This document shows, piece after piece, positions 18,905 through 28,230 of a stretch of DNA of 64,000 nucleotides. The notes beneath the pieces were generated by a model that was given only the letters and a program-made list of their open reading frames with translations, was not told the origin of the DNA and ran no database searches. Origin of the DNA: Bacteroidota bacterium. Its GTDB lineage: Bacteria > Bacteroidota > Bacteroidia > Bacteroidales > FEN-979. A program made the translations under genes and the position numbers. The stretch is from positions 1 to 64,000 of the forward strand of contig JAPLDL010000001.1 of assembly GCA_026391735.1 (NCBI GenBank). Direction: 5' to 3'. Numbering within the stretch: position 1 is the first letter of the stretch; the number at the start of each line of letters is the position of its first letter.

Positions 18905-21172
18905 ATGACAAAAATTTTAAGAAAACATAAACAAATTTTGATCATCCTGATCTGTTTTTTGATCGGGCCATTATCAGGGTTCTCAACGGGTGGAAGTTTC
19001 AGGTCTGTTTTGGATGGACTTTGGTCTGTAACAACTACCTGGCAAGAATTTATAAGTGGTAGTTATACAACAGCGACACGATACCCAGTCTATGGTGACA
19101 GAGTAACGATCAGCAATAATGTCCAGCTTGATGTATCTCTTGGAGATGGAACAGAGACTCATGGTTTCCCATTGCTTAAAATTGCTCCGACTGGCAATCT
19201 CACAGTTATCGATGCAGGATTATCGGTGAGCATAGTTATCGGAGTGAACGTTACAGTGCCAGACACCTTGATCCTAGCAGGGTCCATGACCGTTGGTTGC
19301 TTCCAGGTTAAAACCGGTGCAATAACGCTTATCCGGTCAACAGGTTCCGTAACTGCCAATAATTGTGAAGTTAATATTGCTTCTGTTAGTCCGCGGATGG
19401 TTATAAATGGCAGTCTTACGGTCAGTACTCCGGCAACCCTTGTGAATACCGGGATTATATACGGAACGGGATCTATTGTTGCCGATAATTATTCAGGTTC
19501 AGGTGGTTCTGTTTTTGGTTATACAGGATTGTCCGGATCTGTTGAACTCTATGGTTTTTCCTGGTCGGGAGTAAGCGGTGGAAGCTGGTTTACTATCAGT
19601 AATTGGACAGAAAGCACTCCAATCGGTCGTTCAACAGGATATCTTCCTAATGATACCATCCGTGCAACTATTCCCCCGGATATTGGAAATATTATTCTGG
19701 ATGATACTGGAAAAGAGGCAAAGGTATACTCATTAGTTATACATTCCGGAAGCAGTTTATTGATTAATCCAGCCTGCAAATTGACCATTTCAAACAGCGT
19801 AATAAACCTTAATGGTGTCGGCGGGATTGTTATCAATTCTGAAATCAACCACTCGGGATCCTTACTACTTCCTTTAAATGAGGTGACTCCTTATAAGCCT
19901 GACGGTACCGTCAACATTTTCGTAACGGGAAGCGCTGACCTTAACGCTATGAAGTACCATTTTGTATCGCTTCCGGTTGATGCTGCAACAAACAGTACAA
20001 GTAACATTTTTCTTGGTTCATACCTTTACGATTTCAACGAAGGGACCAATAGCTGGGACAATCTTGGCTCATCTACAACCTTACCGCTTGATGAAAGAAG
20101 GGGGTATATGACTTATTACCCCGGAACGTCTGCTACTTATAGCATTACGGGGAAATTCAATAGCGGAAAATTTACACCTCTCATTACTTATACATCACCA
20201 ACAGGCTATAACCTGGTCCCTAATCCCTTTCCCTCAACAATAGACTGGAATTCTGGTGCTGGCTGGAAAAAGACAGGAATGGGTGGCACAATATACATCT
20301 GGCCGGCAGGAGCGGCTTCTTCCACTGAAAACTATGCTTCTTATAATGGAACCACCGGAACACATGGAGGCACACAGTTTATTGCTCTTGGCCAGTCATT
20401 TATTGTACAAGTTGTTAACTCTTCATATGATTTTTCGATGACCAATGCTGTATGTACGAACCAAAACGCAACGTTTTTAAAAGACGGTGAACTCATACCA
20501 AATCTACTCCGGATTAAATCAGTTGCCCTTAATAATAATGCGTATGATGAAATTGTAGTTCATTTCCGGGAAGGAGCAACCACTGCATTTGACCCTGAAT
20601 TTGATGGCAATAAACTGCAGGGTGGAGCGGAGGCACCCCAGTTCAGTTCTGTGGCTTCCGATAACAGTGAGCTGTGCATTAACAGTCTGCCATTCAGTGC
20701 CGGGGAAATTATTGTACCCCTGCACTTTACTTTTAATGCTACTTCCCAGGTCTCCTTTACTGCCAGTGGCATGGAGTCATTCAATGCTAACGTTCCTGTT
20801 TTGCTCGAAGACCAGTTGCTTGGAAAGATGGTTAACCTGAGACAGGACAGTGTTTACACTTTCAACTATGAACCAGCGAATGCAATTGACCGTTTCAGGC
20901 TTCATTTTGCAGGACTGAACGGCATGGAGGAACATTCAGCAATTTCAGGCAGGGCTTTTGCAGGCAAGGGTAAAATATTCCTTGAGGTACCGTCAATGGA
21001 AGGTCAGGAGGCCGATGTTAGAGTTTATAATACCCTGGGCCAGTTAGTCAGCAATAACAGCATAAATATGAAGGGTTTTGTTAGTGTTGAAGCACCCCGG
21101 GGCACAGGCATTTTTATCGTTCAGGTTGCTTCTGCAGATAAATATTTTGTAACGAAAGTTTTTAATAAGTAA
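18905..21172 (+). CDS. Large secreted protein with T9SS C-terminal sorting domain
   Basis: Signal peptide, repetitive beta-rich sequence, C-term DVRVYNTLGQLVSNNSINMKGFVSVEAPRGTGIFIVQVASADKYFVTKVFNK. Confidence 0.8.
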   Translation: MTKILRKHKQILIILICFLIGPLSGFSTGGSFRSVLDGLWSVTTTWQEFISGSYTTATRYPVYGDRVTISNNVQLDVSLGDGTETHGFPLLKIAPTGNLTVIDAGLSVSIVIGVNVTVPDTLILAGSMTVGCFQVKTGAITLIRSTGSVTANNCEVNIASVSPRMVINGSLTVSTPATLVNTGIIYGTGSIVADNYSGSGGSVFGYTGLSGSVELYGFSWSGVSGGSWFTISNWTESTPIGRSTGYLPNDTIRATIPPDIGNIILDDTGKEAKVYSLVIHSGSSLLINPACKLTISNSVINLNGVGGIVINSEINHSGSLLLPLNEVTPYKPDGTVNIFVTGSADLNAMKYHFVSLPVDAATNSTSNIFLGSYLYDFNEGTNSWDNLGSSTTLPLDERRGYMTYYPGTSATYSITGKFNSGKFTPLITYTSPTGYNLVPNPFPSTIDWNSGAGWKKTGMGGTIYIWPAGAASSTENYASYNGTTGTHGGTQFIALGQSFIVQVVNSSYDFSMTNAVCTNQNATFLKDGELIPNLLRIKSVALNNNAYDEIVVHFREGATTAFDPEFDGNKLQGGAEAPQFSSVASDNSELCINSLPFSAGEIIVPLHFTFNATSQVSFTASGMESFNANVPVLLEDQLLGKMVNLRQDSVYTFNYEPANAIDRFRLHFAGLNGMEEHSAISGRAFAGKGKIFLEVPSMEGQEADVRVYNTLGQLVSNNSINMKGFVSVEAPRGTGIFIVQVASADKYFVTKVFNK

Positions 21173-21278
21173 TAAGCTCGTAGAATAAGAATAGTTCTCA
21201 CAATTTCAATTTATTATTGCATGATTTCTGTTCAGCATAGTCACTTTAACCGATGATCCACTACTAAACCGGTTTTAA

Positions 21279-21314
21279 AAAAAAGCAGTCATCTTTCGGA
21301 TGGCTGCTTTTTTT
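21279..21314. terminator. Intrinsic bidirectional terminator between convergent genes
   Basis: AAAAAAGCAGTCATC TTTC GGATGGCTGCTTTTTT hairpin with A and T tracts. Confidence 0.85.
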
Positions 21315-21355
21315 AAATTGAGAAGGAAATATTATTGGAATTGTTATCCCGGTTT

Positions 21356-23782
21356 TTAATCTCTTGCGAACGCTGCCGCTGCTTCTTTTTCAAGGTCCAG
21401 GTATGCAGCCTTTTCGACAGTAACCCCAACAAATCGGATTGTGCCGCCCTTGAATGTTCCGGGGGACTTGTATTCCTGGCTTACGGCATCACCGCTGTCG
21501 TAGCCAACACAAAGACCGTCGCCTGAAAGTGTGAATTTACCGGCCTGGGTCCTCATAGGGCCCTGGGCTACCACCTTGTCGTTGACATAAAGTTTCATGC
21601 TCCCTATGGATTCGTGGTGATCACCTGCCTTTTCCCTTGTGAATTCCATTCCAAAGGTATACCTGCCGGGTTTCAGCGGACCAGAAACGTATTCCTGTTC
21701 AGGCTTGATTCCAAGGAAATTGTAGACGTAGTGCAATTTATGGTCTTTGATAAATAAGGTATGACCTCCAAAACGTGAGCCATGGGCGAATATCACTCCG
21801 GAACAGTTTGCATCGGTAATCTCAACATCCGCGAGTATCTTGTAAGAACGGTTGCGGACATCCGCCGCAACACCTTCTGGAACCGGAGCGGTATTGGGAT
21901 AATAAACATACCTGTCGCGGGGAGGTTCTCCGGTAGGCCTGTCCACGGTGATCAATTCAAGGGCTGTGCGGTCATCGAGAGGCAATACATTATTTTTCTC
22001 AGCCTCTTCAAACCAGGCTTTTATCATTTCCTTCAGCTTTTCAGGATTTTCCTTTGCCAGGTCCTTAGATTCTGAGCGGTCAACCTCAACATGGTAAAGT
22101 TGCCACACATCTTTATCAAATCCGCCTTTCCCTGTCAAAGGGGAATGAAGGGCTGAAGCCTTCCAGCCATCTTCCCATATCCCTCTTGTGCCAAGCATTT
22201 CAAAGTACTGGCGGTGTTTTTTTGTGGGGTCTTCCATTTTAGCATCGAAGGTATAACGCATGGATATGCCGGATAGCGGGATCTGCTTTACTCCACGATA
22301 AACATCAGGCATTGTCAGGCCGCAAATTTCCAGGATGGTTGGGACAATGTCAACTGAATGATGATATTGGTCACGGACCTCACCTTTGGCCTTGATACCT
22401 TTTGGCCACGAGATGACCAGGGGATCACAGGTACCACCGGAATACTGAGAGTACCGCTTGAACATCCGGAAAGGGGTTGAGAAGGCGGCGGCCCATCCGG
22501 TGGGGAAATGTTCGTAAGTATTGGGGCCTCCGAGTTCATTAATATGCTTCATGTTCTCTTCCAAAGCATCAGGCCAGCCATTGAAAAATTTATTCTCATT
22601 GACCGAGCCGTCAGGTGTACCTTCTCCTGAGGCGCCATTGTCGGCAGCATAGATCACAATCGTATTGTCAAGCTGGCCGGTTCTTTCGAGGTACTCAATG
22701 ATACGTCCCACCTGGGCATCGGTATACTCGGAAAATCCCGCGTATACTTCAGCCAATTTTGAGAAAAGTTTTTTCTCGTCAGGGTTAAGCGTATTCCAGG
22801 GACGCACGAAGTCGGCAGGGTTGGATATCGCTTCAGGCATGGGGTTGAATGCGGTGAGTTCGGTGCCTTTGGGAATAATTCCCTTCGCGATCATCCGGGG
22901 AAGTACCCATTCCCTGTAAGCTTCATACCCGTCGTCGAACTTGCCCTTGTATTTATCGATATAATCCTGCGGGCATTGGTGGGGGGCATGATTGGCTCCG
23001 GGGCAGAACCACATATACCATGGTTTTGACGGGTTGCTTGCTTTTTCATCAGAGATCATGGTAATTGCCTCGTCGGCCAGGTCTTTTGAAAGATGATATC
23101 CCTGTTCAGGCATGTAGGGCTGGTCGATAAAGTGGTTGTCGTTGACCAGATCGGGGTACCATTGATTTGTTTCTCCGCCGATGAAACCATAGTAGCGGTC
23201 AAATCCCTGGTTAAGCGGCCAGTTTTTGCGGCTTCCACCTTCAGCGACATCGGTATAGGGAACATTATGGTTCTTGCCAAGCCAGAAAGTGCTCCAGCCA
23301 TTATCCTGAAGGATCTGTGCCATGGTAGCGCAAGCTTCCGGGATATGGCCGTTTGAACCGGGATACCCGGTGGCTCCTTCCGTTATGGAGGCCATACCGT
23401 TCAGATGATGATTTCTTCCGGTCAGGAGGGTTGAGCGGGTAGGTGAGCAAAGAGCACAGGTATGCCATTGAGAATACATCAGTCCGTTGTCGGCAAGTTT
23501 CTGTAAGGTAGGCATGTTGATCCTTCCGCCGAATGGTGACCATGAAGCAAGGCCTGTGTCATCATACAGGACAAAGAGGATGTTGGGAGCCTCAGCAGGA
23601 GCCTGCTTCGGAATGAACGGCGCCCAGTCGGGAACCGAATTACGGACATCAAGTTCGACTTTCCCCTTAAATTCTTTTGTGTCGGAGGATGCTGCTGCAT
23701 CCTTCTTTAGTCCTTGCTTGCAGCCGAATGCGATAACGATTATAACAAGCATTAAATAATTGATGATTTTTCCTAATCTCAT
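21356..23782 (-). CDS. Sulfatase (arylsulfatase-like, alkaline phosphatase superfamily)
   Basis: APNILFVLYDDTGLASWSPFGG, CALCSPTRSTLLTGRNHH (Cys-type CxPxR formylglycine motif), N-terminal lipoprotein-like AFGC. Confidence 0.92.
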   Translation of the reverse strand: MRLGKIINYLMLVIIVIAFGCKQGLKKDAAASSDTKEFKGKVELDVRNSVPDWAPFIPKQAPAEAPNILFVLYDDTGLASWSPFGGRINMPTLQKLADNGLMYSQWHTCALCSPTRSTLLTGRNHHLNGMASITEGATGYPGSNGHIPEACATMAQILQDNGWSTFWLGKNHNVPYTDVAEGGSRKNWPLNQGFDRYYGFIGGETNQWYPDLVNDNHFIDQPYMPEQGYHLSKDLADEAITMISDEKASNPSKPWYMWFCPGANHAPHQCPQDYIDKYKGKFDDGYEAYREWVLPRMIAKGIIPKGTELTAFNPMPEAISNPADFVRPWNTLNPDEKKLFSKLAEVYAGFSEYTDAQVGRIIEYLERTGQLDNTIVIYAADNGASGEGTPDGSVNENKFFNGWPDALEENMKHINELGGPNTYEHFPTGWAAAFSTPFRMFKRYSQYSGGTCDPLVISWPKGIKAKGEVRDQYHHSVDIVPTILEICGLTMPDVYRGVKQIPLSGISMRYTFDAKMEDPTKKHRQYFEMLGTRGIWEDGWKASALHSPLTGKGGFDKDVWQLYHVEVDRSESKDLAKENPEKLKEMIKAWFEEAEKNNVLPLDDRTALELITVDRPTGEPPRDRYVYYPNTAPVPEGVAADVRNRSYKILADVEITDANCSGVIFAHGSRFGGHTLFIKDHKLHYVYNFLGIKPEQEYVSGPLKPGRYTFGMEFTREKAGDHHESIGSMKLYVNDKVVAQGPMRTQAGKFTLSGDGLCVGYDSGDAVSQEYKSPGTFKGGTIRFVGVTVEKAAYLDLEKEAAAAFARD

Positions 23783-23845
23783 AAATAGTTTTTAATGTAA
23801 AGATAGTGAACGGTAAAGAAGAAGTCAATAAGTTGTTAATTAATC

Positions 23846-24607
23846 TCAGAAATGAAACCCGATCTGCACCAGGTAACGTAAACCCCATCGAATAACATCA
23901 AGCTTTCCTGTTTGCTGAAAAGATTTATCAAGTGAGAGAGTGTGAACCAAAGGGAATCTTTCCTTTAATTTTTCATATATCGCTTCATTCATGTCCTGGA
24001 TCTGAGACCCACTGAGATTTCCAGAAATGTCGGTTTTGCCACCGTAATAAGCTATTGAAGGTCCTAAAAGCACCATATCAAGAGTAAGGCGTTTCCAGAA
24101 AACAAACTGGTAGCCCAGTTCAATGCCCAGGTTGAAGGCCCAATAGTTTCCCTTAATTGTCCCCGTACTATCAATGGAAGTGTGCAGGATATCAAAATCA
24201 TTCTTAAAGCTGTACCCGTAATAAGTAAGGTAGGGGCCGATATATAAACCGGCAGGAATCGGCCTGGTATTCAGCTGTGAAATATAAAAGCGATATTCTA
24301 TAGTAGCATTTATCCCATGTTTGGAATGACTTGTGATCTTTACCAGTCTGGCAATGGTATCTTCATACAGTCGGGGCATTTCCAGGTAACCCAGTTCAAT
24401 TGAGATTGACTGCCGGGGCGAAAGGATTCGCTCATAACTGAAAGTTATATTTTTCCAGCTCCAAAGCAGCATTGGGGTCGGATTGAATTTAATGACATTT
24501 TTATGATATGGCTGTTTCGGAGGTGGTATAGAGTCGTTATTGGCAGCAAGTATGGTAAGTGGTAAAGTTGAAACCAAAAAGATGAAGACCAGGATTGATT
24601 TTTTCAT
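23846..24607 (-). CDS. Outer-membrane beta-barrel-like protein (inverted paralog of 18109-18870)
   Basis: Start taken at MKKSILVFIFLVSTLPLTILAANNDS; KQPYHKNVIKFNPTPMLLWSWKNITFSYERILS... matches KKPFHKNVIKFNPTPMLLWSSKNLTFSYERVIN... Confidence 0.72.
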   Translation of the reverse strand: MKKSILVFIFLVSTLPLTILAANNDSIPPPKQPYHKNVIKFNPTPMLLWSWKNITFSYERILSPRQSISIELGYLEMPRLYEDTIARLVKITSHSKHGINATIEYRFYISQLNTRPIPAGLYIGPYLTYYGYSFKNDFDILHTSIDSTGTIKGNYWAFNLGIELGYQFVFWKRLTLDMVLLGPSIAYYGGKTDISGNLSGSQIQDMNEAIYEKLKERFPLVHTLSLDKSFQQTGKLDVIRWGLRYLVQIGFHF

Positions 24608-24909
24608 AATGAATGCAAGTAGAATACCAAGTTCATTTTGACAAGTCAAAGATAATGAAGATGCACCAGGATTCATCTCCCGGAATGCAATAAAGCAGAC
24701 TATCCAATTTATTTGGGTTCAGATTCATTTATACCCAGGCCAAGTTTATCTCATATGATCGGAATAAAGATAATACAAAGATTTTAAAAATATCATCATG
24801 AATGTTAATTTAGACCAAATCCATATTATATTTGCATGATAATTAATAAATTATTGTTATTAATCATAATTTAGAAGTATTACAAAAAGTTAAGAAAAGG
24901 AGATTCAAC

Positions 24910-25221
24910 ATGAAATATATAATGAAAATCAAGATGTCCCAGGAAAAAGGGGACAAGGCAATAAGCGATCCTCAATTTGGTCACAAGATGCATGAGCTAC
25001 TGGGCGATATCAAAGCGGAAGCTGCATATTTTACAACAATTTGCGGCCACAGGGGAGCATATATCGTTTTAAATGTTAATGATGCATCAGAAATTCCTGC
25101 AATTGCAGAACCTTTCTTTTTATGGTTGGGTGCTGATGTCGATTTCCTTCCGGTCATGACCCCGGAGGATCTTGCAAAAGGCGGTCCGGCTATCGGAGCT
25201 GCAGTTCAGAAATGGGGATAA
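24910..25221 (+). CDS. Small conserved-type hypothetical protein (DUF3303/GYD-like by impression)
   Basis: 103 aa ORF with good start context and TAnnTTTG-like TATATTTG at 24827; family call is impression only. Confidence 0.55.
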   Translation: MKYIMKIKMSQEKGDKAISDPQFGHKMHELLGDIKAEAAYFTTICGHRGAYIVLNVNDASEIPAIAEPFFLWLGADVDFLPVMTPEDLAKGGPAIGAAVQKWG

Positions 25222-25227
25222 GCATAT

Positions 25228-25405
25228 CCTGCTTACCTCCATAACCAATTATAAAGGTGTCCTGGTTTTCCTCGGCACCTTTTTTTATCACCACCACCTT
25301 ATCCCTGCAAGTCTGCATAGTTCCATCCTCGACAACAAGAGATTGTATTCAAACTGCAGGCGGCTGAGCTGGGCATCCTTATAATTGGTTATGGAGGTAA
25401 GCAGG
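25228..25405. repeat. 27-bp perfect inverted repeat straddling the tolC-like 3' end
   Basis: CCTGCTTACCTCCATAACCAATTATAA at 25228-25254; exact reverse complement at 25379-25405 inside the TolC-like gene. Confidence 0.9.
25252..25286 (+). terminator. Probable intrinsic terminator
   Basis: AAAGGTGTC ... GGCACCTTTTTTT stem with T-tract, downstream of the 103-aa gene. Confidence 0.55.
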
Positions 25406-26589
25406 TCAAGGTTGGTTATAACTCCGTATTTGTAGCGGTCGGTTGCGAGGTCCATAGCAAGCTGGGCTGAACTGATCAGGGTGTCGGCGCTTTCAAGTTT
25501 CCTTATATTTTTCTGAATATCCTCGAAAGAGTTGAGAATGTCTTTATTCAGGCTGACTTTCTGAGATTCCAAGGCCAGTTTTGATGCATTGAGATTGATC
25601 GTTGCCATTTTTTTCTGAAGGGCCGGTCGGGCTGCAGAAATGATAGGAACTATCAGGCCTACTCCCACGGCATAGTTGAATACCATGGGCTGTATGTCGG
25701 GCATAAAACCGTTCTTATATCCGAGTCCTGCCTGGAAACTGACCAGGGGCATACGCAGACGGTTGGCAGAAACTATGTCCCAGCCGGCCGATTTGATCTT
25801 ATCGCCCGCTATCCTTATCTCCGGGTTGTTCTGCACTGCAATGGAGAGTATTGAATCGGTTGCAACCCTGAAGGTCGACTGGTTGACGACGGTATCATTG
25901 AGATACCCGTTCCCGCTGTTTCCTGTGAGCATGCCCAGCAAATTGTATTGCTTGCCAAGCTGAGTCTGCAGGTCGGTATAAAAATTCTCGGCATTGGTAT
26001 ATTTTACCTGGGTCGATACCAGGTCGTATTTCAGGGCATCGCCGTAATTCACTTTCACATTTATCTGCTGCAGGGTTGACTGGAGCAGGTTAATCTGTTC
26101 TTTTTGTACAGTGAGACTTTTATTTAGAAATATGATTGAGTAATAGATCTGGGCCACCTGGTATGCCAGCTGGATCTTGAACCCATCGAGATTGTCCTTT
26201 GATGTTTCAAGATCGCTTTTTGCCTTGTTCACTGCCGCCGGGATCCTCAGGTCGAGGATAGGCTGGGCAAGGCTTACCGAGGCGTTGTAATTATCGGCCG
26301 GTGCTACCTGAAAGGACTGGACCGAACCACCCATCGGTATATCTATAGCGGGGGTGGGGTATAGCCGGTTATAGGATAAGTTGACCCCGGCAACCGGCAG
26401 GTATCCGGCTTTTCCCAGGCTCACCCTGACTTCACTCATGCGCACCTGGTCGGTCATCTCGCCCACCTTCGGGTACTTCTGGAACGACTGGTCAACATAG
26501 CGCTTCAATGCAGCCGGTACAGGGATCTCCTGCGCCTGCAAATTACTGATGATAACAGTAGTCAGTATTATCAAAAAAAAGTGTCTCAT
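25288..26589 (-). CDS. TolC-family outer membrane efflux protein
   Basis: Signal peptide, paired repeats, KSDLETSKDNLDGFKIQLAYQVAQIYYSIIFLNKSLTVQKEQINLLQ, DRYKYGVITNLDLLTSITNYKDAQLSRLQFEYNLLLSRMELCRLAG. Confidence 0.92.
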   Translation of the reverse strand: MRHFFLIILTTVIISNLQAQEIPVPAALKRYVDQSFQKYPKVGEMTDQVRMSEVRVSLGKAGYLPVAGVNLSYNRLYPTPAIDIPMGGSVQSFQVAPADNYNASVSLAQPILDLRIPAAVNKAKSDLETSKDNLDGFKIQLAYQVAQIYYSIIFLNKSLTVQKEQINLLQSTLQQINVKVNYGDALKYDLVSTQVKYTNAENFYTDLQTQLGKQYNLLGMLTGNSGNGYLNDTVVNQSTFRVATDSILSIAVQNNPEIRIAGDKIKSAGWDIVSANRLRMPLVSFQAGLGYKNGFMPDIQPMVFNYAVGVGLIVPIISAARPALQKKMATINLNASKLALESQKVSLNKDILNSFEDIQKNIRKLESADTLISSAQLAMDLATDRYKYGVITNLDLLTSITNYKDAQLSRLQFEYNLLLSRMELCRLAGIRWW

Positions 26590-26659
26590 ATATTTATTTA
26601 TCTGTATTCAAAAAGTCAAATTTGTCATTTGTACATTGTCCATGGTACATTGTACATTT

Positions 26660-28222
26660 TTAATGCGCTTCACTCGCCGCTGCAATCTGTCCTCCACCGA
26701 TCTTCCTGTTTTTAGTAATAAAGATCAGCGGGAAGGCAATCAAAATAAACAAGGTTGCATAAAGGAATGCGTCGAGATAGCTCAGCATAAAAGTTTGTTT
26801 CATCACCGAAAGTTCTATCACCTGGTAGGTTTGCTGCTGCAGGTTGGCCGCAAGGGGGAGTTTAGCCTGCAGTCCCTGGTAAACCTGGTTATACCGTTCG
26901 GAGAATTGCTGCCCCCCGCTGTAAATATTGCTGATCAGGTCCATACGATGAACTGCGACACGGTGAGCTACATAATTGTTAATTATTGCAATGCCAAAGG
27001 ACCCACCCATCTGCCGCATCATATTATTCAAAGCGACCCCCTGAGGGATATCCCGGGGCTGCAATCCGGCGACGGCCATAGCATTCAAAGGAACGAAAAG
27101 GCAGGCCAGGCCGGCACCCCTGATCATCAGAGGCAGGGCAAAAAATCCCGAGGAAACATTCATGTCGGCCCTTGACATGAGGATACCGAAGCCCATGAGT
27201 GTAATAAATCCTATGCCGACAAAGAGTTTGGGAGATGTTCCTGCCGAGAGTGCCCTGCCGATGAAGGGCATGAAAAAGAGCGAAAGGATGGATGCGGGAA
27301 GCAGGGTAAGACCGGTTTCATAAGCCGTATATCCTAATACGCGTTGCAGCATGAGGGGGAAGATAAAAACCGAGGTAAACAAAATGAATCCCACGATGAA
27401 TGTGAGAAGAGTTGTAAGTGCAAGGTTCCGGTCCTTTAAAATTCGGAGGTTTACAACAGGTTCTTTCTGCTTAAGTTCCCACCAGATAAACGTAACCAGC
27501 CCGATCACTGCAGTAACGGTGAACCAGATAATCAGTTTTGAGTCGTACCAGTCTTCATGTTCCCCACGTTCAAGAACATACTGAAGTGAGCCTATTCCTA
27601 TGGTCAGAAGGAATATCCCGCTCCAGTCTATTTTTGGTTTTATATGGATATCGAATCCCCTGGGGATAAACCGGTAGGTAAGTATGCTTGCAAGAATTCC
27701 GAAGGGAACGTTGATGTAAAATATCAGGGGCCAGGAGTAGCTGTCTATAATCAGTCCGCCAACCGTGGGGCCCAGTGTGGGACCGAGTACAACACCCATG
27801 CCGAAAAGGGCTGCTGCAAGCCCCCTTTGTTTGCCGGGAAAGGTTTCGAAAAGGATAGACTGTGATGTTGAGAGAAGGCCGCCTCCGCCAAGACCCTGTA
27901 CGAACCTCCATAAAACGATTTGCCACAGGGAGACTGACATTCCGCAGAAAATGGAAGCGATGGTAAAAATGACGATGGAAGCCATGTAATAACGTCTTCT
28001 TCCGAAGAATGCGGCCAAAAAGCCGGTCATAGGGATGATGATCACGTTGGCTATTGCATAGGAAGTGATCACCCAGGCGATATCTTCGATGGAAGCGCCA
28101 AGGTTGCCTGCCATCTGGTTGAGAGCGACATTCACAATGGAAGTGTCGATCAGCTCCATGATGGCTGCCGAAACCGTCGTGAGGGCGATAATGATCTTTG
28201 CTGCTCTGCTAAGGGTTGACAT
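26660..28222 (-). CDS. MFS transporter, DHA2 family (EmrB/QacA-like)
   Basis: 14-TM-like profile, ELIDTSIVNVALNQMAGNLGASIEDIAWVITSYAIANVIIIPMTGFLAAFFGRRRYY. Confidence 0.92.
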   Translation of the reverse strand: MSTLSRAAKIIIALTTVSAAIMELIDTSIVNVALNQMAGNLGASIEDIAWVITSYAIANVIIIPMTGFLAAFFGRRRYYMASIVIFTIASIFCGMSVSLWQIVLWRFVQGLGGGGLLSTSQSILFETFPGKQRGLAAALFGMGVVLGPTLGPTVGGLIIDSYSWPLIFYINVPFGILASILTYRFIPRGFDIHIKPKIDWSGIFLLTIGIGSLQYVLERGEHEDWYDSKLIIWFTVTAVIGLVTFIWWELKQKEPVVNLRILKDRNLALTTLLTFIVGFILFTSVFIFPLMLQRVLGYTAYETGLTLLPASILSLFFMPFIGRALSAGTSPKLFVGIGFITLMGFGILMSRADMNVSSGFFALPLMIRGAGLACLFVPLNAMAVAGLQPRDIPQGVALNNMMRQMGGSFGIAIINNYVAHRVAVHRMDLISNIYSGGQQFSERYNQVYQGLQAKLPLAANLQQQTYQVIELSVMKQTFMLSYLDAFLYATLFILIAFPLIFITKNRKIGGGQIAAASEAH

Positions 28223-28230
28223 AGAAGGGA

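Noticed and set aside
25172-25384. 70-aa ORF containing LLTSITNYK
   Set aside because: Generated by the inverted tolC copy and by antisense of the TolC-like gene; not a likely gene.
26549-27175. 208-aa ORF opposite the MFS and tolC junction
   Set aside because: Overlaps the well-supported transporter on the other strand and has no family features.
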